DNA from: Gemmatimonadota bacterium
GTDB taxonomy: Bacteria; Gemmatimonadota; Gemmatimonadetes; Gemmatimonadales; Gemmatimonadaceae
Assembly (NCBI GenBank): GCA_021324635.1
Contig: JAJPIS010000019.1
Span: forward strand, 50,215-114,214
Length of the DNA: 64,000 nt
Direction: 5' to 3'
Below the pieces are notes generated by a model, which saw only the letters and a list, made by a program, of their open reading frames with translations, did not search any database and was not told the DNA's origin. Positions 27,435 to 37,282 of the stretch are shown here, piece by piece; position 1 is the first letter of the stretch, and every line of letters starts with the position of its first letter. The translations under genes were made by a program, and so were the position numbers.

Positions 27435-28427
27435 ATGACCGTGACAGCCGAACAGCAACTCAGGGCGGGGCCCCGCGTCGATCGCGTGATCGGCCACACG
27501 CCGGTGGTCAGGCTCGAGCGTGTCGTCGAGCCCGGGATGGCCGAGGTGTGGGTCAAGCTCGAGGGGCTCAACCCGGGCGGTTCGATCAAGGACCGGACGG
27601 CGCTCGGCATGATCCTCGATGCCGAGGCGCGGGGCGTGCTCCAGCCCGGCGGGACGATCGTCGAGCCGACGTCCGGCAACACCGGCATCGGTCTCGCCCA
27701 GGTGGCCGCGGCGCGGGGGTATCCCCTCGTCCTCTGCGTTCCGTCGTCGATGAGTGAGGAGCGGAAGCGAACGCTGCGCGCCTACGGCGCGGAGATGGTG
27801 CTGACCGATCCGGAGCGGCGGATGCTGGCGGCGATCGAGGAGGCCGAGCGAATCCGGGATGCGACGGGCGCGTGGATGCCGAACCAGTTCGCCAACCCGG
27901 CCAACCCGCGCATCCACTACGACACGACCGGCCCGGAGCTCTGGGAGGCGATGGCCCACGACGTCGACGCCTTCGTCTACGGCTCGGGGACCGGCGGGAC
28001 GATCGCCGGCGTCGGCCGGTTCCTGCGGGAGCAGAACCCTCGCGTGATCGTCGTCGCCGTCGAGCCGGCACGCTCGCCGGTGCTGTCCGGCGGTGTGCGC
28101 GGGCAGCATCAGTTCCAGGGCATGGGGCCGGGGTTCGTCCCGCCCAACTTCGATTGGTCGGTGGTGGACCGGGTCGTGCAGGTCTGGGAGGAGGACGCCT
28201 TCCCGCTCGCGCGCCGGCTCGCGCGCGACGAGGGCCTCTTCGTCGGCATGTCGAGCGGCGCGATCGTCTGGGCCGCCCTGGCCCTCGCCCGCGAGCTCGG
28301 TCCGGCGGCCCGCATCGCCACCATCGCCCCGGACAGCGGCGCCCGCTACCTGTCGACCGCGCTGTTCGCCGACGCCGTCCCGTTCCTCAGCTCACCTTCC
28401 GGGTCTTCTTGCGCAGAAAGTCCATGA
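27435..28427 (+). CDS. Cysteine synthase family PLP enzyme (CysK/CysM)
   Basis: LEGLNPGGSIKDRTALGMI; EPTSGNTGIGLAQVAAARGYPL; GSGTGGTIAGVGRFLRE. Confidence 0.9.
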   Translation: MTVTAEQQLRAGPRVDRVIGHTPVVRLERVVEPGMAEVWVKLEGLNPGGSIKDRTALGMILDAEARGVLQPGGTIVEPTSGNTGIGLAQVAAARGYPLVLCVPSSMSEERKRTLRAYGAEMVLTDPERRMLAAIEEAERIRDATGAWMPNQFANPANPRIHYDTTGPELWEAMAHDVDAFVYGSGTGGTIAGVGRFLREQNPRVIVVAVEPARSPVLSGGVRGQHQFQGMGPGFVPPNFDWSVVDRVVQVWEEDAFPLARRLARDEGLFVGMSSGAIVWAALALARELGPAARIATIAPDSGARYLSTALFADAVPFLSSPSGSSCAESP

Positions 28428-29667
28428 GGATGAACTGGCCGAGCGTCATCGTATTCGTGAAATAGGCCTTTCCGCGTGAGATCTCGGAGACCCGCTTCAC
28501 GAACTCGACCAGCGCCCGGTCGCGCGCGAGCATGAACGTGTTGATCATGATGCCCGCCTTGCGGCAGAGGGCCACCTCGCGCAGGGTCTGCGCGATCACC
28601 GTCGCGTCGAGCCCCATCGAGTTCTTGTAGATCTGCCCGTTCGGCATCGTCAGCGCGCTCGGCTTGCCGTCGGTGATCATCACGATCTGCCGCATGTCCT
28701 TCTTCTGCGAGAGCAGGATCCGGCGCGCCAGCTTGAACCCTTCCGCCGTGTTCGTGTGGTAGGGCCCGACCTGCGCGTGGGCCAGCCGCGCCAGCGGGAT
28801 CTCCTCGGCCGAATCGTGGAACAGGATCACCCGGATCGAGTCGCCGGGGAACTGGGTCCGGATGAGGTGCGTGAGCGCCAGCGCCACCTTCTTGGCCGGC
28901 GTGAAGCGATCTTCGCCGTAAAGGATCATCGAGTGCGACGTGTCCAGCATCAGCACCGTCGCGCAGGACGACCGGTACTCCGCCTGTCGCACCATCAGGT
29001 CGCGATAGTCGAGATCGAGCGGCACGCCGATCCGGCCGGTCCGGGCCATCGCGTGCTTGAGCGTCTCGTTGACATCGAGGTTGAGGGTGTCGCCGAACTC
29101 GTACGGCTTGCTGAACCCGTCGGCCTCGATCCCGGTCGCCAGGTACGGCGTGTCGTGACTGCCGAAGCTCGACTTCCCGAGCGACCCCAGGATGTGCCGG
29201 AGCGTGCGGTAGCCGAGGAAGTCGATTCCTTTCTCGGTGAGACTGAACTGCACGTCCTTGGACGCCGCCCGCGCGAGCCCGCCAGGGCCGACGACCGGCT
29301 GCTGCCCGCTCGGCATCTGGGGCGGCGCCTGCACGTTGAGGTACCCCTCGGACGCGAGCCGTTGGATCAGGTCGTCGAGGAGCTGCGCCAGCTTGGCCTG
29401 TGACGCCGCGTCCCCTTCACCCCGCAGCGCCTCCAGCATCTCGGCGTTGAACTGCCCGCTCTCGATGAGCGCGTTGAGGATCGCCTCGCGGAGCGCGTCG
29501 AGCGAGCGGTCCTCCTCGCCGCCGAACTCCCCCCAGTACGGGTTGTAATGCTGCCCGCCGGCGAATCCCGATTGGAGCAGAAAGTCCGCGAGCTTGTCGA
29601 GGAGCGATTGAAGGTCGACGGCGTCCGCCGACTCGGGACTGAACCGCGTGTAGGTGTGGAAGCGCAT
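28387..29667 (-). CDS. VWA (MIDAS) domain protein
   Basis: [28 protein letters not shown] (DxSxS); [12 protein letters not shown]. Confidence 0.85.
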   Translation of the reverse strand: MRFHTYTRFSPESADAVDLQSLLDKLADFLLQSGFAGGQHYNPYWGEFGGEEDRSLDALREAILNALIESGQFNAEMLEALRGEGDAASQAKLAQLLDDLIQRLASEGYLNVQAPPQMPSGQQPVVGPGGLARAASKDVQFSLTEKGIDFLGYRTLRHILGSLGKSSFGSHDTPYLATGIEADGFSKPYEFGDTLNLDVNETLKHAMARTGRIGVPLDLDYRDLMVRQAEYRSSCATVLMLDTSHSMILYGEDRFTPAKKVALALTHLIRTQFPGDSIRVILFHDSAEEIPLARLAHAQVGPYHTNTAEGFKLARRILLSQKKDMRQIVMITDGKPSALTMPNGQIYKNSMGLDATVIAQTLREVALCRKAGIMINTFMLARDRALVEFVKRVSEISRGKAYFTNTMTLGQFILMDFLRKKTRKVS

Positions 29668-29799
29668 GGACCCCCGGGAAGCCGCTCCCCGCAATATACG
29701 CGCGGGCTCCGGGACGTTGCGGGCGGGCGTGCTCGCGCGTCCAGCGCGCGTGGCGGTGGACGGGTCGGCGGGCGCCGGAGTGGTCGGGGGGGCGCCGCA

Positions 29800-31158
29800 A
29801 TGAAGCAGGCACTGGTTACCTTAGACGAGCCCGAGTGCCGGCCGGCTCCGTCGCCGGCGCGTGCACCTGGTGCCCCGCGCGCCGTCCGTCCGCGCCCCAC
29901 CTCTCGCTACCCCCTGACGCCCGCCGACCGCCGCTCGCTCAACCCGTTCCGGACGCTCGTCCGTCACCGGAACTTCCGGCTCTTCTGGACCGGGCAGACG
30001 CTGTCCCTGATCGGGACGTGGATGCAGGTCATGGCGCAGGGATGGCTGGCGCTCGAGCTGTCGAACAGCCCGTTCCTGGTCGGACTCGTGGCGTCGATCG
30101 GCTCCCTGCCGATCCTCATCCTGTCGCTCCCCGCCGGCGTGCTCGCGGACCGCGTCCCCAAGCTCCGCCTCGTCACGGTGATGCAGAGCGCGATGCTCGT
30201 CGAGGCGACCGCGCTCTGGCTCCTCACGTGGACGCACCACGTCACCATCGGCTGGCTGCTCGTCCTGGCGACGGTGAACGGGATCTCCTCGGCGTTCGAG
30301 ATTCCGGCGCGGCAGGCGATGATGGTGGAGCTGGTCGGGCGGGACGACCTGCACGACGCGATCGCGCTCAACTCCAGCGGGTTCAACCTGGCGCGCGTGG
30401 TCGGCCCCGCGGTCGGCGCGGCCGTGATCGCGACGGCGGGGATCGCCTGGTGCTTCGCCCTCAACGCCGCGAGCTACCTCGCGGTCCTCGCCGGGCTGGC
30501 GCTCATTCGACTCCCGGCGCCGACCCCCGATCTCGCGCCGGCCGCGACGCCATCGGCGATCGCGGAGATGCTCGAGGGGCTGGCATATGTTCGGGAGACG
30601 CCCGATGTGAGCGCGCTCATGCGGCTCACGACGGTCTTCTCGATCTTCGGCATTCCGTACATCGTCCTCATGCCGGTCGTCGCGCGCGACCTGCTCCACA
30701 CGGGCGCCGGCGGCTACGGCGTGCTGCTCGCCTGTGTCGGGATCGGCGGGCTGAGCGGCGCGCTGTTCCTCGCCTCGGTCGGCCGGCGACTGCGCCGGGG
30801 TCGCCTGCTTCGCGCCTCGTGCAATGCGTACGCGCTGCTGCTCGTGCTGTTCGCGCTCTCCCGGTCGGAGCTGCTGGCGGGCGCGTTGCTGCTCGGGGCG
30901 GGGTTCGCGATGATCCTCAACGGGGCGCTCGCCAACGGACTGCTCCAGAGCGTCGTCCCCGACGCCCTGCGCGGGCGCCTGATGGCGGCCTACTCGTTCG
31001 TGGTCGTCGGGCTCGCCCAGGTCGTCGGTGCGTTCGTCGCCGGGAGTGTCGCCAACGCCGTCGGCGTCGATTGGACGATCGGCGGTGCGGCGGTCATCAT
31101 GCTCCTCTACACGCGATGGGCCTTCGGCAGGTCGCCGGAGCTCAGGCGGATGCGCTGA
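29800..31158 (+). CDS. MFS transporter (MFS_3/EntS-like)
   Basis: RNFRLFWTGQTLSLIGTWMQVMAQGWLALELSNSPFLVGLV; multiple TM helices; LRGRLMAAYSFVVVGLAQVVGAFVAG. Confidence 0.88.
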   Translation: MKQALVTLDEPECRPAPSPARAPGAPRAVRPRPTSRYPLTPADRRSLNPFRTLVRHRNFRLFWTGQTLSLIGTWMQVMAQGWLALELSNSPFLVGLVASIGSLPILILSLPAGVLADRVPKLRLVTVMQSAMLVEATALWLLTWTHHVTIGWLLVLATVNGISSAFEIPARQAMMVELVGRDDLHDAIALNSSGFNLARVVGPAVGAAVIATAGIAWCFALNAASYLAVLAGLALIRLPAPTPDLAPAATPSAIAEMLEGLAYVRETPDVSALMRLTTVFSIFGIPYIVLMPVVARDLLHTGAGGYGVLLACVGIGGLSGALFLASVGRRLRRGRLLRASCNAYALLLVLFALSRSELLAGALLLGAGFAMILNGALANGLLQSVVPDALRGRLMAAYSFVVVGLAQVVGAFVAGSVANAVGVDWTIGGAAVIMLLYTRWAFGRSPELRRMR

Positions 31159-31774
31159 AGCGATCCCGCGCCGCGCGGACGATGACGTCCGTGGCACCGG
31201 CCACGCCGAGCCACTCGGTGTTGACGCAGAGATGGTAGTTCTCCGGCGCCCCCCATGACCGGCCATAGTGGCGCTGCACGGAGAGCGCGCGCTGCCGATT
31301 GGCCTCCGTGACCCGCCGCTCCGCCTCCGCCAGGCTCACCCGCTCCCGCTCGGCGACACGGCGCGCGAGCGCCGCTCTGGGCGCGTAGCAGAAGACGTGG
31401 ATCGCGGCGCCGTGCTCACCGAGCACGACCTGCGCGCCGCGGCCGACCACCACGACGGGCCCGCGAGCGACGGCATCTTCCATGACGCGCCGCGTCGACT
31501 CGATCATCCGCTCGTCCGTGGAGAGCACGGCGGCACCGGCCGCCGGTGGGATGACCTCGGGCGCGCCGATCGCGAGCGCGTCGGCGACCCGCGCGATCAG
31601 CGGCGGCTGCCGCTCATCGAGCGCGCGGACGGTCTCCGCGCTCACGCCCATCTGGGCGGCGATGGCGTCGACGATCGTGTTGTCGAGCAGGGTCCAGCCG
31701 AGCGCCTCGGCCACCCGCGCGGCGATCTCCGACCCGCCCGACCCGAACTGCCGGCTGATGGTGATGATCGGCAT
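31142..31774 (-). CDS. Cytidylate kinase-like family protein
   Basis: MPIITISRQFGSGGSEIAARVAEALGWTLLDNTIVDAIA; VVVGRGAQVVL. Confidence 0.85.
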   Translation of the reverse strand: MPIITISRQFGSGGSEIAARVAEALGWTLLDNTIVDAIAAQMGVSAETVRALDERQPPLIARVADALAIGAPEVIPPAAGAAVLSTDERMIESTRRVMEDAVARGPVVVVGRGAQVVLGEHGAAIHVFCYAPRAALARRVAERERVSLAEAERRVTEANRQRALSVQRHYGRSWGAPENYHLCVNTEWLGVAGATDVIVRAARDRFSASA

Positions 31775-31777
31775 CGG

Positions 31778-32347
31778 TCAGCGCGACGGGAGGGCGGTGG
31801 AGGTGGCGGAGCTCGTGGGGGCGTCGGGGGTGGGGTGCGTGCGTCGGATGCGGAGATGCTCGACGACGGTGAAGCCGAGTGACTCCCAGGCGTCGTTCGC
31901 AGCCGCCGAGCCCGCGACGCTGTGGAGGCGTATCTCGTCGAGGTGACGGGCATCGCACCAGGCGATCGCGTGGTCGAGGAGCGTGCGAAGCACGCCGAGC
32001 CGGCGCGCGGCGGGGACGACGTACGCTGACGAGACGTACGCGTATCGCTCCGGCTCGAGCAACGGTGAGCCGCCCGCCTCCGCGCACCGGAGGATGCCGA
32101 CAGCCGTCCCGCCGCGGTCGGCCAACAGGGTGACCTCCAGCGGCGACTCGAGCTGGAGTCGGAACAGCCGCTGCGCGCGCCGCGTCACGTCGGCGCGCAG
32201 CCGGCCATAGATGGGGCTGTCGTGCGCCTCCCGGAGCAGCGCGAGGCGGAGCGCGAGGACGGTGTCGAGATCGGCCCCCGTCGCCGTGCGCACGACGACG
32301 GAGGACGCCGGGGCGGGCGGCTGGGCCGCGGGCCGAGCTCTCGCCAT
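31778..32347 (-). CDS. GNAT N-acetyltransferase
   Basis: VVVRTATGADLDTVLALRLALLRE; AYVVPAARRLGVLRTLLDHAIAWC. Confidence 0.8.
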   Translation of the reverse strand: MARARPAAQPPAPASSVVVRTATGADLDTVLALRLALLREAHDSPIYGRLRADVTRRAQRLFRLQLESPLEVTLLADRGGTAVGILRCAEAGGSPLLEPERYAYVSSAYVVPAARRLGVLRTLLDHAIAWCDARHLDEIRLHSVAGSAAANDAWESLGFTVVEHLRIRRTHPTPDAPTSSATSTALPSR

Positions 32348-32372
32348 GCGGTCGGCCCCGGCGTCGTGCGCG

Positions 32373-33845
32373 TCAGGCGGACAGTCCGCCGCCGAACATG
32401 TCCTGCCCCGGGCGGCGGCGCGGCTCCTGAACGGCCCGCCCGTATTGCCCGGCGTCGGAGCGCGAGATCTTTTTCCGGGCGACCAGCGACTCGAGCACCA
32501 GCTCACACGCGGCGGCGGTCACCGCGGCGTCGCCCTTGCGCGCCAGTCCCGTGTTCCGGACCACCGCGACCAGTCCGGGCACCGTCTCGAAGCCCTTGTA
32601 CACGGCGTCGGCCGAGACGTCGTCGGCGACCTGGAGCGCGCCGCCGGCGTCGAACCACATCACGATGTCGTCGGTGTTGGCGCCGCCGGCGCGCTCGCGG
32701 AACGTCGCGTCGGCCGCGCGGCGGATCAGCTCCCGCGCGATCGCGTGCCCGCCGACCAGCTCGCCCTCGTACTCCAGCTCCAGCTTGCCCGTGATCGCCG
32801 GGAGCGCGGCGTAGATGTCCGAGATGCGCGGCACGATGTCCGTCTCCCCGGTGGTGAGCGCCCGGCGCTCGGCGTTGGAGACGACGTTCTCGAGCACGCT
32901 GATCGGGAGCCGCTGTGAGACCCCCGAGCGGCGGTCGACGCGCTTGTCCGTCCGGGCCTCGAACGCGATCCGCTCGACCACCTCGGCGATGAAGTCCGGG
33001 ATCCGCACCCCGGGCCCGCGCCGGGTCGTCCAGGCTTCCTGGCGCGTGATCGTCACGCCGAGATCCACCGTCTCCGGATAGTGCGTGATGATCTCGCTTC
33101 CGATGCGGTCCTTGAGCGGCGTGATGATCTTCCCCCGGGCCGTGTAGTCCTCGGGATTGGCGGTGAAGCAGAGCAAGAGGTCGAGGGGGAGCCGGACCGG
33201 ATACCCTTTGATCTGAACGTCCCCCTCCTGCATGATGTTGAACAGCCCGACCTGCACCTTGCCGGCGAGGTCCGGCAGCTCGTTCAAGGCGAAGATGCCG
33301 CGGTTGGCGCGGGGGAGCATGCCGAACTGGATCGTCAGCTCGTCGGAGAGGAGATGGCCGCCGCGCGCGGCCTTGATCGGGTCGAGGTCGCCGATGATGT
33401 CGGCGATGGTCACGTCGGGGGTGGCGAGCTTCTCGACGTAGCGGCTGTCGCGATCGAGCCAGGCGATCGGCGTGTCGTCTCCCGCGTCGGTGACGAGCTG
33501 CCGCCCGAACTTGGAGATCGGGCGGAACGGGTTGTCGTTCACCTCGCTCCCGGCGACGATCGGGATCGCCTCATCGAGCAGGGTGACCAGCGAGCGCAGG
33601 ATGCGGGATTTCGCCTGGCCGCGCAGGCCGAGCATGATGAAGTTGTGTCGTGACAGCACGGCGTTGACGAGCTGCGGCATGACCGTGTCGTCGTAGCCGA
33701 TCACGCCGGGAAAGAGCGGGCTGCCCTCGCGCAGGCGCGCCAGCAGGTTCTGGCGCATCTCGTCCTTGACCGACCGACAGGCGATGTCGGCCGTGCCGAA
33801 GGGGGATCGTTTGAGCGCGCCGAGGGTCTCCGGGTAATGCGTCAA
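32373..33845 (-). CDS. MoxR/Mg-chelatase-like AAA+ ATPase
   Basis: MLGLRGQAKSRILRSL (Walker A), IFALNELPDLAGKVQVGLFNIMQEGDVQIKG, LLLCFTANPEDYTARGKII. Confidence 0.85.
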   Translation of the reverse strand: MTHYPETLGALKRSPFGTADIACRSVKDEMRQNLLARLREGSPLFPGVIGYDDTVMPQLVNAVLSRHNFIMLGLRGQAKSRILRSLVTLLDEAIPIVAGSEVNDNPFRPISKFGRQLVTDAGDDTPIAWLDRDSRYVEKLATPDVTIADIIGDLDPIKAARGGHLLSDELTIQFGMLPRANRGIFALNELPDLAGKVQVGLFNIMQEGDVQIKGYPVRLPLDLLLCFTANPEDYTARGKIITPLKDRIGSEIITHYPETVDLGVTITRQEAWTTRRGPGVRIPDFIAEVVERIAFEARTDKRVDRRSGVSQRLPISVLENVVSNAERRALTTGETDIVPRISDIYAALPAITGKLELEYEGELVGGHAIARELIRRAADATFRERAGGANTDDIVMWFDAGGALQVADDVSADAVYKGFETVPGLVAVVRNTGLARKGDAAVTAAACELVLESLVARKKISRSDAGQYGRAVQEPRRRPGQDMFGGGLSA

Positions 33846-33989
33846 CTGAGCTCTCCGATACGGAAAAGAGGTGAGACACCCGGTCGGGGCCCGGACGTTC
33901 GGGGCCGCCGACGCTGCCGGGCGCGGCCAGTGCGGCCGCCCGAGGCATGGCCGCCTGTGCCGCCCGGGCCCGGGCGGCCACGCCGCCCC

Positions 33990-36089
33990 TCAGACCGGCG
34001 TCACCTCGACCAGGTTGTCGTAAAATACCGGGCCGCGCCCCATGTCCGTCTCCCATTCGGCGGTCGTGGCGTTCGCGTTCTGACGGTCCCCGGTCAGCTT
34101 GCCCCACCAGATCGAGGGCGCCCACACCACTCCGGGCCGCACGCCGTCGTGCACGCGGGCGGTGGCCCGGAACGCGCCGCGATCGTTGCGGATCGTCACC
34201 GGCGCACCGTCCGTGATCCCGCGGGGCGCCGCGTCGGCCGGATGTACCCGACACTCCGGCTCGGCGTTCCGGCGGAGCGACTCGACGTTCACGAAGGTCG
34301 AATTCAGGAACTGGTGTCTGGGCGATGAGATGAGCGTGAGCGGATATCGTGCCGCGAGCGCCGGGGCCGTGGCGGGCGACTCCCGCGGCGGCGTATATGT
34401 CGGCACCGGGTCGTAGCCAAGGCTGGCCAATCGCTCCGAGTAGAGCTCGCACTTCCCGCTCGGCGTCGCGAACTCGCCATCCCTGAACGGCAGGTACGGA
34501 CGCGGGAGCGCCAGTCGGGCCCAGCCGTCGCGCATCAACCGCTCGAACGTGACACCGGCCAGGCGCGGATCCCCGGAGCCGAGGGCTTGGCGGATGAGCG
34601 TGAGATCGTCGTCGGCGAGCGCCGGATCGTCGAGGCCGAGCGCGCGCCCCAGGAGCCGGAAGATCTCGCTGTTCGGCTTGCACTCCCCGAGCGGCGCGAT
34701 CGCCGGCCGGTTGAGGGTCGCGTAGTAGTGGCCGTAGGCGAAGTGGATGTCCCAGTGCTCGAGCTGCGTCGTCGCCGGGAGCACGTAGTCGGCGTAGTCG
34801 GCGGTGTCGGTCTGGAAATGCTCGAGCACGACCGTGAACAGGTCCTCGCGCGCCAACCCGCGGAGCACCCGGTTGCGGTCCGGCGCGACCGCCGCCGGAT
34901 TGCTGTTGTAGACGATCAGCGCCTGGACCGGCGGCCCGCCCACACCCGCGTCGGGCGTGGTGAGCGCCTCGCCGAGTCGGATCATGTTGATCGTTCGGAC
35001 CGGGGGCGAGAGGTCCGGCCGCCGCAGCGTCGGGTAGTCGTACGCGAAGGCGCCGCTCGTCGAGAGCTGGACGCCCCCTCCCGGATGCCGCCAGTGCCCC
35101 GTGAGCGCCGCCAGGCAGGTGATCGTCCGGACCGCCATGCCCCCGCCATAGTGCCGCTGGAGGCCATAGTTGATGCGGACGAACGCCGAGCGGGCCCGCG
35201 CGTACCGGCGGGCCAGGTCGGCGATCACCTCGGCGTCCAGCCCGGTGATCGCCGCGACCCGAGCCGGCGGGTACTCGCAGGCGCGGCGCCGCAGAGCGTC
35301 CGCCCCCACCGTATGCTGGGCCAGGTAGTCGCCGTCCTCCAACCCCTCGGCGAAGATGACGTGCATCATGCCGAGTGCGAGCGCGGCGTCCGTGCCGGGC
35401 TGGATCGGCAGCCACTCGTCGCACTGCTCCGCCGTGCGGGTGCGGATCGGATCGATGCAGATGAGCGGCGCGCCCCGCTCGCGGGCCCGCAGGATGAACG
35501 GCCAGAGGTGTGGGTTGGACGTGAGGGTGTTCGTTCCCCAGAGGATCACCAGGTCACACTCGGGCACCCCCTCGGGGTCGGGGCCGAGCCCGGCGCCGAT
35601 GGTCATCTTGAGCGCGAACTCGCCGGCCGAGGAGCAGATCGTCCGATCGAGCTTGGATGCGCCGAGAAGATGGAAGAACCGGCGGTCCATCGAGCCCGCC
35701 TGCACGAGCCCCATCGTGCCGGCGTACGAGTACGGAAGGATCGCCTGCGGGCCGGCGGGGGATCGCCGCACGGCGTCCAGCCGGGCCGCGATCTCACGGA
35801 GCGCCTCGTCCCAGGAGACCGGCTCGAACTGGCCCGGCCCGGTCGCGCCCTTCGGTCCAACGCGGCGGAGGGGGCGCGTCAGGCGGTCGCGGTGATACGT
35901 GCGCTCGAGGTACCGATTGACCTTGGCGCACAGAAACCCTTGCGTCACCGGATGATCCGCGTCGCCGGCGATGCGGGTGGCGCGCCCATCGGCCACGGTC
36001 ACGAGGGTCGCGCAGGTGTCGGGGCAGTCGTGCGGACACGCGCCGCGGACAACCCCGTCGGAAATCAGCTCGGTCAGTGTCGCGCTCAT
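33990..36089 (-). CDS. Molybdopterin-dependent oxidoreductase (CISM family)
   Basis: ACPHDCPDTCATLVTV...GFLCAKVNRY; FVRINYGLQRHYGGGMAVRTI; C-terminal molydop-binding domain. Confidence 0.88.
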   Translation of the reverse strand: MSATLTELISDGVVRGACPHDCPDTCATLVTVADGRATRIAGDADHPVTQGFLCAKVNRYLERTYHRDRLTRPLRRVGPKGATGPGQFEPVSWDEALREIAARLDAVRRSPAGPQAILPYSYAGTMGLVQAGSMDRRFFHLLGASKLDRTICSSAGEFALKMTIGAGLGPDPEGVPECDLVILWGTNTLTSNPHLWPFILRARERGAPLICIDPIRTRTAEQCDEWLPIQPGTDAALALGMMHVIFAEGLEDGDYLAQHTVGADALRRRACEYPPARVAAITGLDAEVIADLARRYARARSAFVRINYGLQRHYGGGMAVRTITCLAALTGHWRHPGGGVQLSTSGAFAYDYPTLRRPDLSPPVRTINMIRLGEALTTPDAGVGGPPVQALIVYNSNPAAVAPDRNRVLRGLAREDLFTVVLEHFQTDTADYADYVLPATTQLEHWDIHFAYGHYYATLNRPAIAPLGECKPNSEIFRLLGRALGLDDPALADDDLTLIRQALGSGDPRLAGVTFERLMRDGWARLALPRPYLPFRDGEFATPSGKCELYSERLASLGYDPVPTYTPPRESPATAPALAARYPLTLISSPRHQFLNSTFVNVESLRRNAEPECRVHPADAAPRGITDGAPVTIRNDRGAFRATARVHDGVRPGVVWAPSIWWGKLTGDRQNANATTAEWETDMGRGPVFYDNLVEVTPV

Positions 36090-36158
36090 GGTCTGTGCGG
36101 GCCCTCGCGGAAGCTAGTACCGTGTTGCCGCGCCGCAACTTGGGCCAGCGGGCTGGTC

Positions 36159-36186
36159 TTGACACCGGAAGGGGTGCGGATAACTT
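36159..36186 (+). promoter_or_regulatory. Candidate sigma70 promoter of Met/Lys-rich lipoprotein
   Basis: TTGACA - 16 bp - TAACTT. Confidence 0.5.
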
Positions 36187-36283
36187 TCCGCCGGCCGATT
36201 CCGGGCACACGGGCGTGCGCGGACGACGGCGTTTTCTTTACAGGTAACACTCCCGACCTGCCCACACTCCGAGGAGATCGTAG

Positions 36284-36556
36284 ATGAAGCGCCTGGTCGT
36301 TGTCGCCGTGCTGCTGGCGGTTGCCGCGTGTAAGACGAAGGATACGAATTCGACCATGACCGACTCCACGTCGACCACGACGACGACCCCGGCGATGTCG
36401 CCCGCGCCGGCGGACACGGGCATGAAGAAGGACACGTCCATGAAGGGCATGAACATGGACACCGGGATGAAGGCCAAGGACACCGGCATGGCGGCGATGA
36501 AGGACACCACCATGAAGAAGACCACGACGACCAAGAAGACGAAGAAGACCTCCTGA
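36284..36556 (+). CDS. Small Met/Lys/Thr-rich putative lipoprotein (MxKDx-like repeats)
   Basis: Signal + lipobox MKRLVVVAVLLAVAAC; periodic TGMKKDTSMKGMNMDTGMKAKDTGMAAMKDTTMKK; RBS GAGGAG. Confidence 0.8.
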   Translation: MKRLVVVAVLLAVAACKTKDTNSTMTDSTSTTTTTPAMSPAPADTGMKKDTSMKGMNMDTGMKAKDTGMAAMKDTTMKKTTTTKKTKKTS

Positions 36557-36580
36557 CGTCGGTCGGGTCCAGTGTGACGG

Positions 36581-36613
36581 CGGGGCGCGACGGATGTCGC
36601 GCCCCGTTGTTTT
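36581..36613 (+). terminator. Rho-independent terminator
   Basis: Perfect 11-bp stem CGGGGCGCGAC-GGAT-GTCGCGCCCCG followed by TTGTTTT. Confidence 0.9.
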
Positions 36614-36637
36614 GCCTGCCGTCCGCCGCGCCGGCCC

Positions 36638-37282
36638 TCAGGCGCGCGACAGTGCGGCGTCGAGCCGGGCCACCCGCTCTCCGAGCTCCGCGTCGCTCAG
36701 GACCGGCGCGGCGTCCGTCACATCGACATCCTCGTCCAGCTCGACCCAGGACACGCACCCGCGATAGCGTGGGAGCTCGGGGCGCGTCACGGGGCTCCGA
36801 AGTCGCGCTACACGGACCGCGACGACCTGGATCCCGGGCTCGCGATACCGAAAGCGGGACTCCACCGCGCGCCACGCCAACCCGTGCGCCATCTCGATCG
36901 CGCGGAGCGGCTCCAACGCCGAGAGCGCCCACACCCGCTCGACCTCGGCGACGAGCGTGATCGGCACCGAGTTCGGCCCGTCGCGCGGCGCTCCGGCGCC
37001 GGCCTCCAGCGATCCCCGGAGTCGCGGCGCGAGCTCGCCCACGTTCTCGTGAAAGCGGGTCGGGTAGAGGAGAAAGCGATCGTGGCGCACGACGAAGCCG
37101 GCGCGACGCTCGCGGATCCCGCCCTTGCGGACGAGCGCGATGATCTCGCCGCGCGCCATCGCCCGCACGAGGACATCCCATTCCTTGAGGGCCGTTCGCT
37201 CCACATCCCCGCCGCCGGTGTGCACCGCCGTCGCGGCGCCCGCCGCGGTGGGCGCCGTGGTGGGCGCCGGCCGCATTCTCAT
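36638..37282 (-). CDS. DUF1802 family protein (unknown function)
   Basis: ALKEWDVLVRAMARGEIIALVRKGGIRE...FLLYPTRFHE; ATGA overlap with ygfZ-like gene. Confidence 0.75.
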   Translation of the reverse strand: MRMRPAPTTAPTAAGAATAVHTGGGDVERTALKEWDVLVRAMARGEIIALVRKGGIRERRAGFVVRHDRFLLYPTRFHENVGELAPRLRGSLEAGAGAPRDGPNSVPITLVAEVERVWALSALEPLRAIEMAHGLAWRAVESRFRYREPGIQVVAVRVARLRSPVTRPELPRYRGCVSWVELDEDVDVTDAAPVLSDAELGERVARLDAALSRA

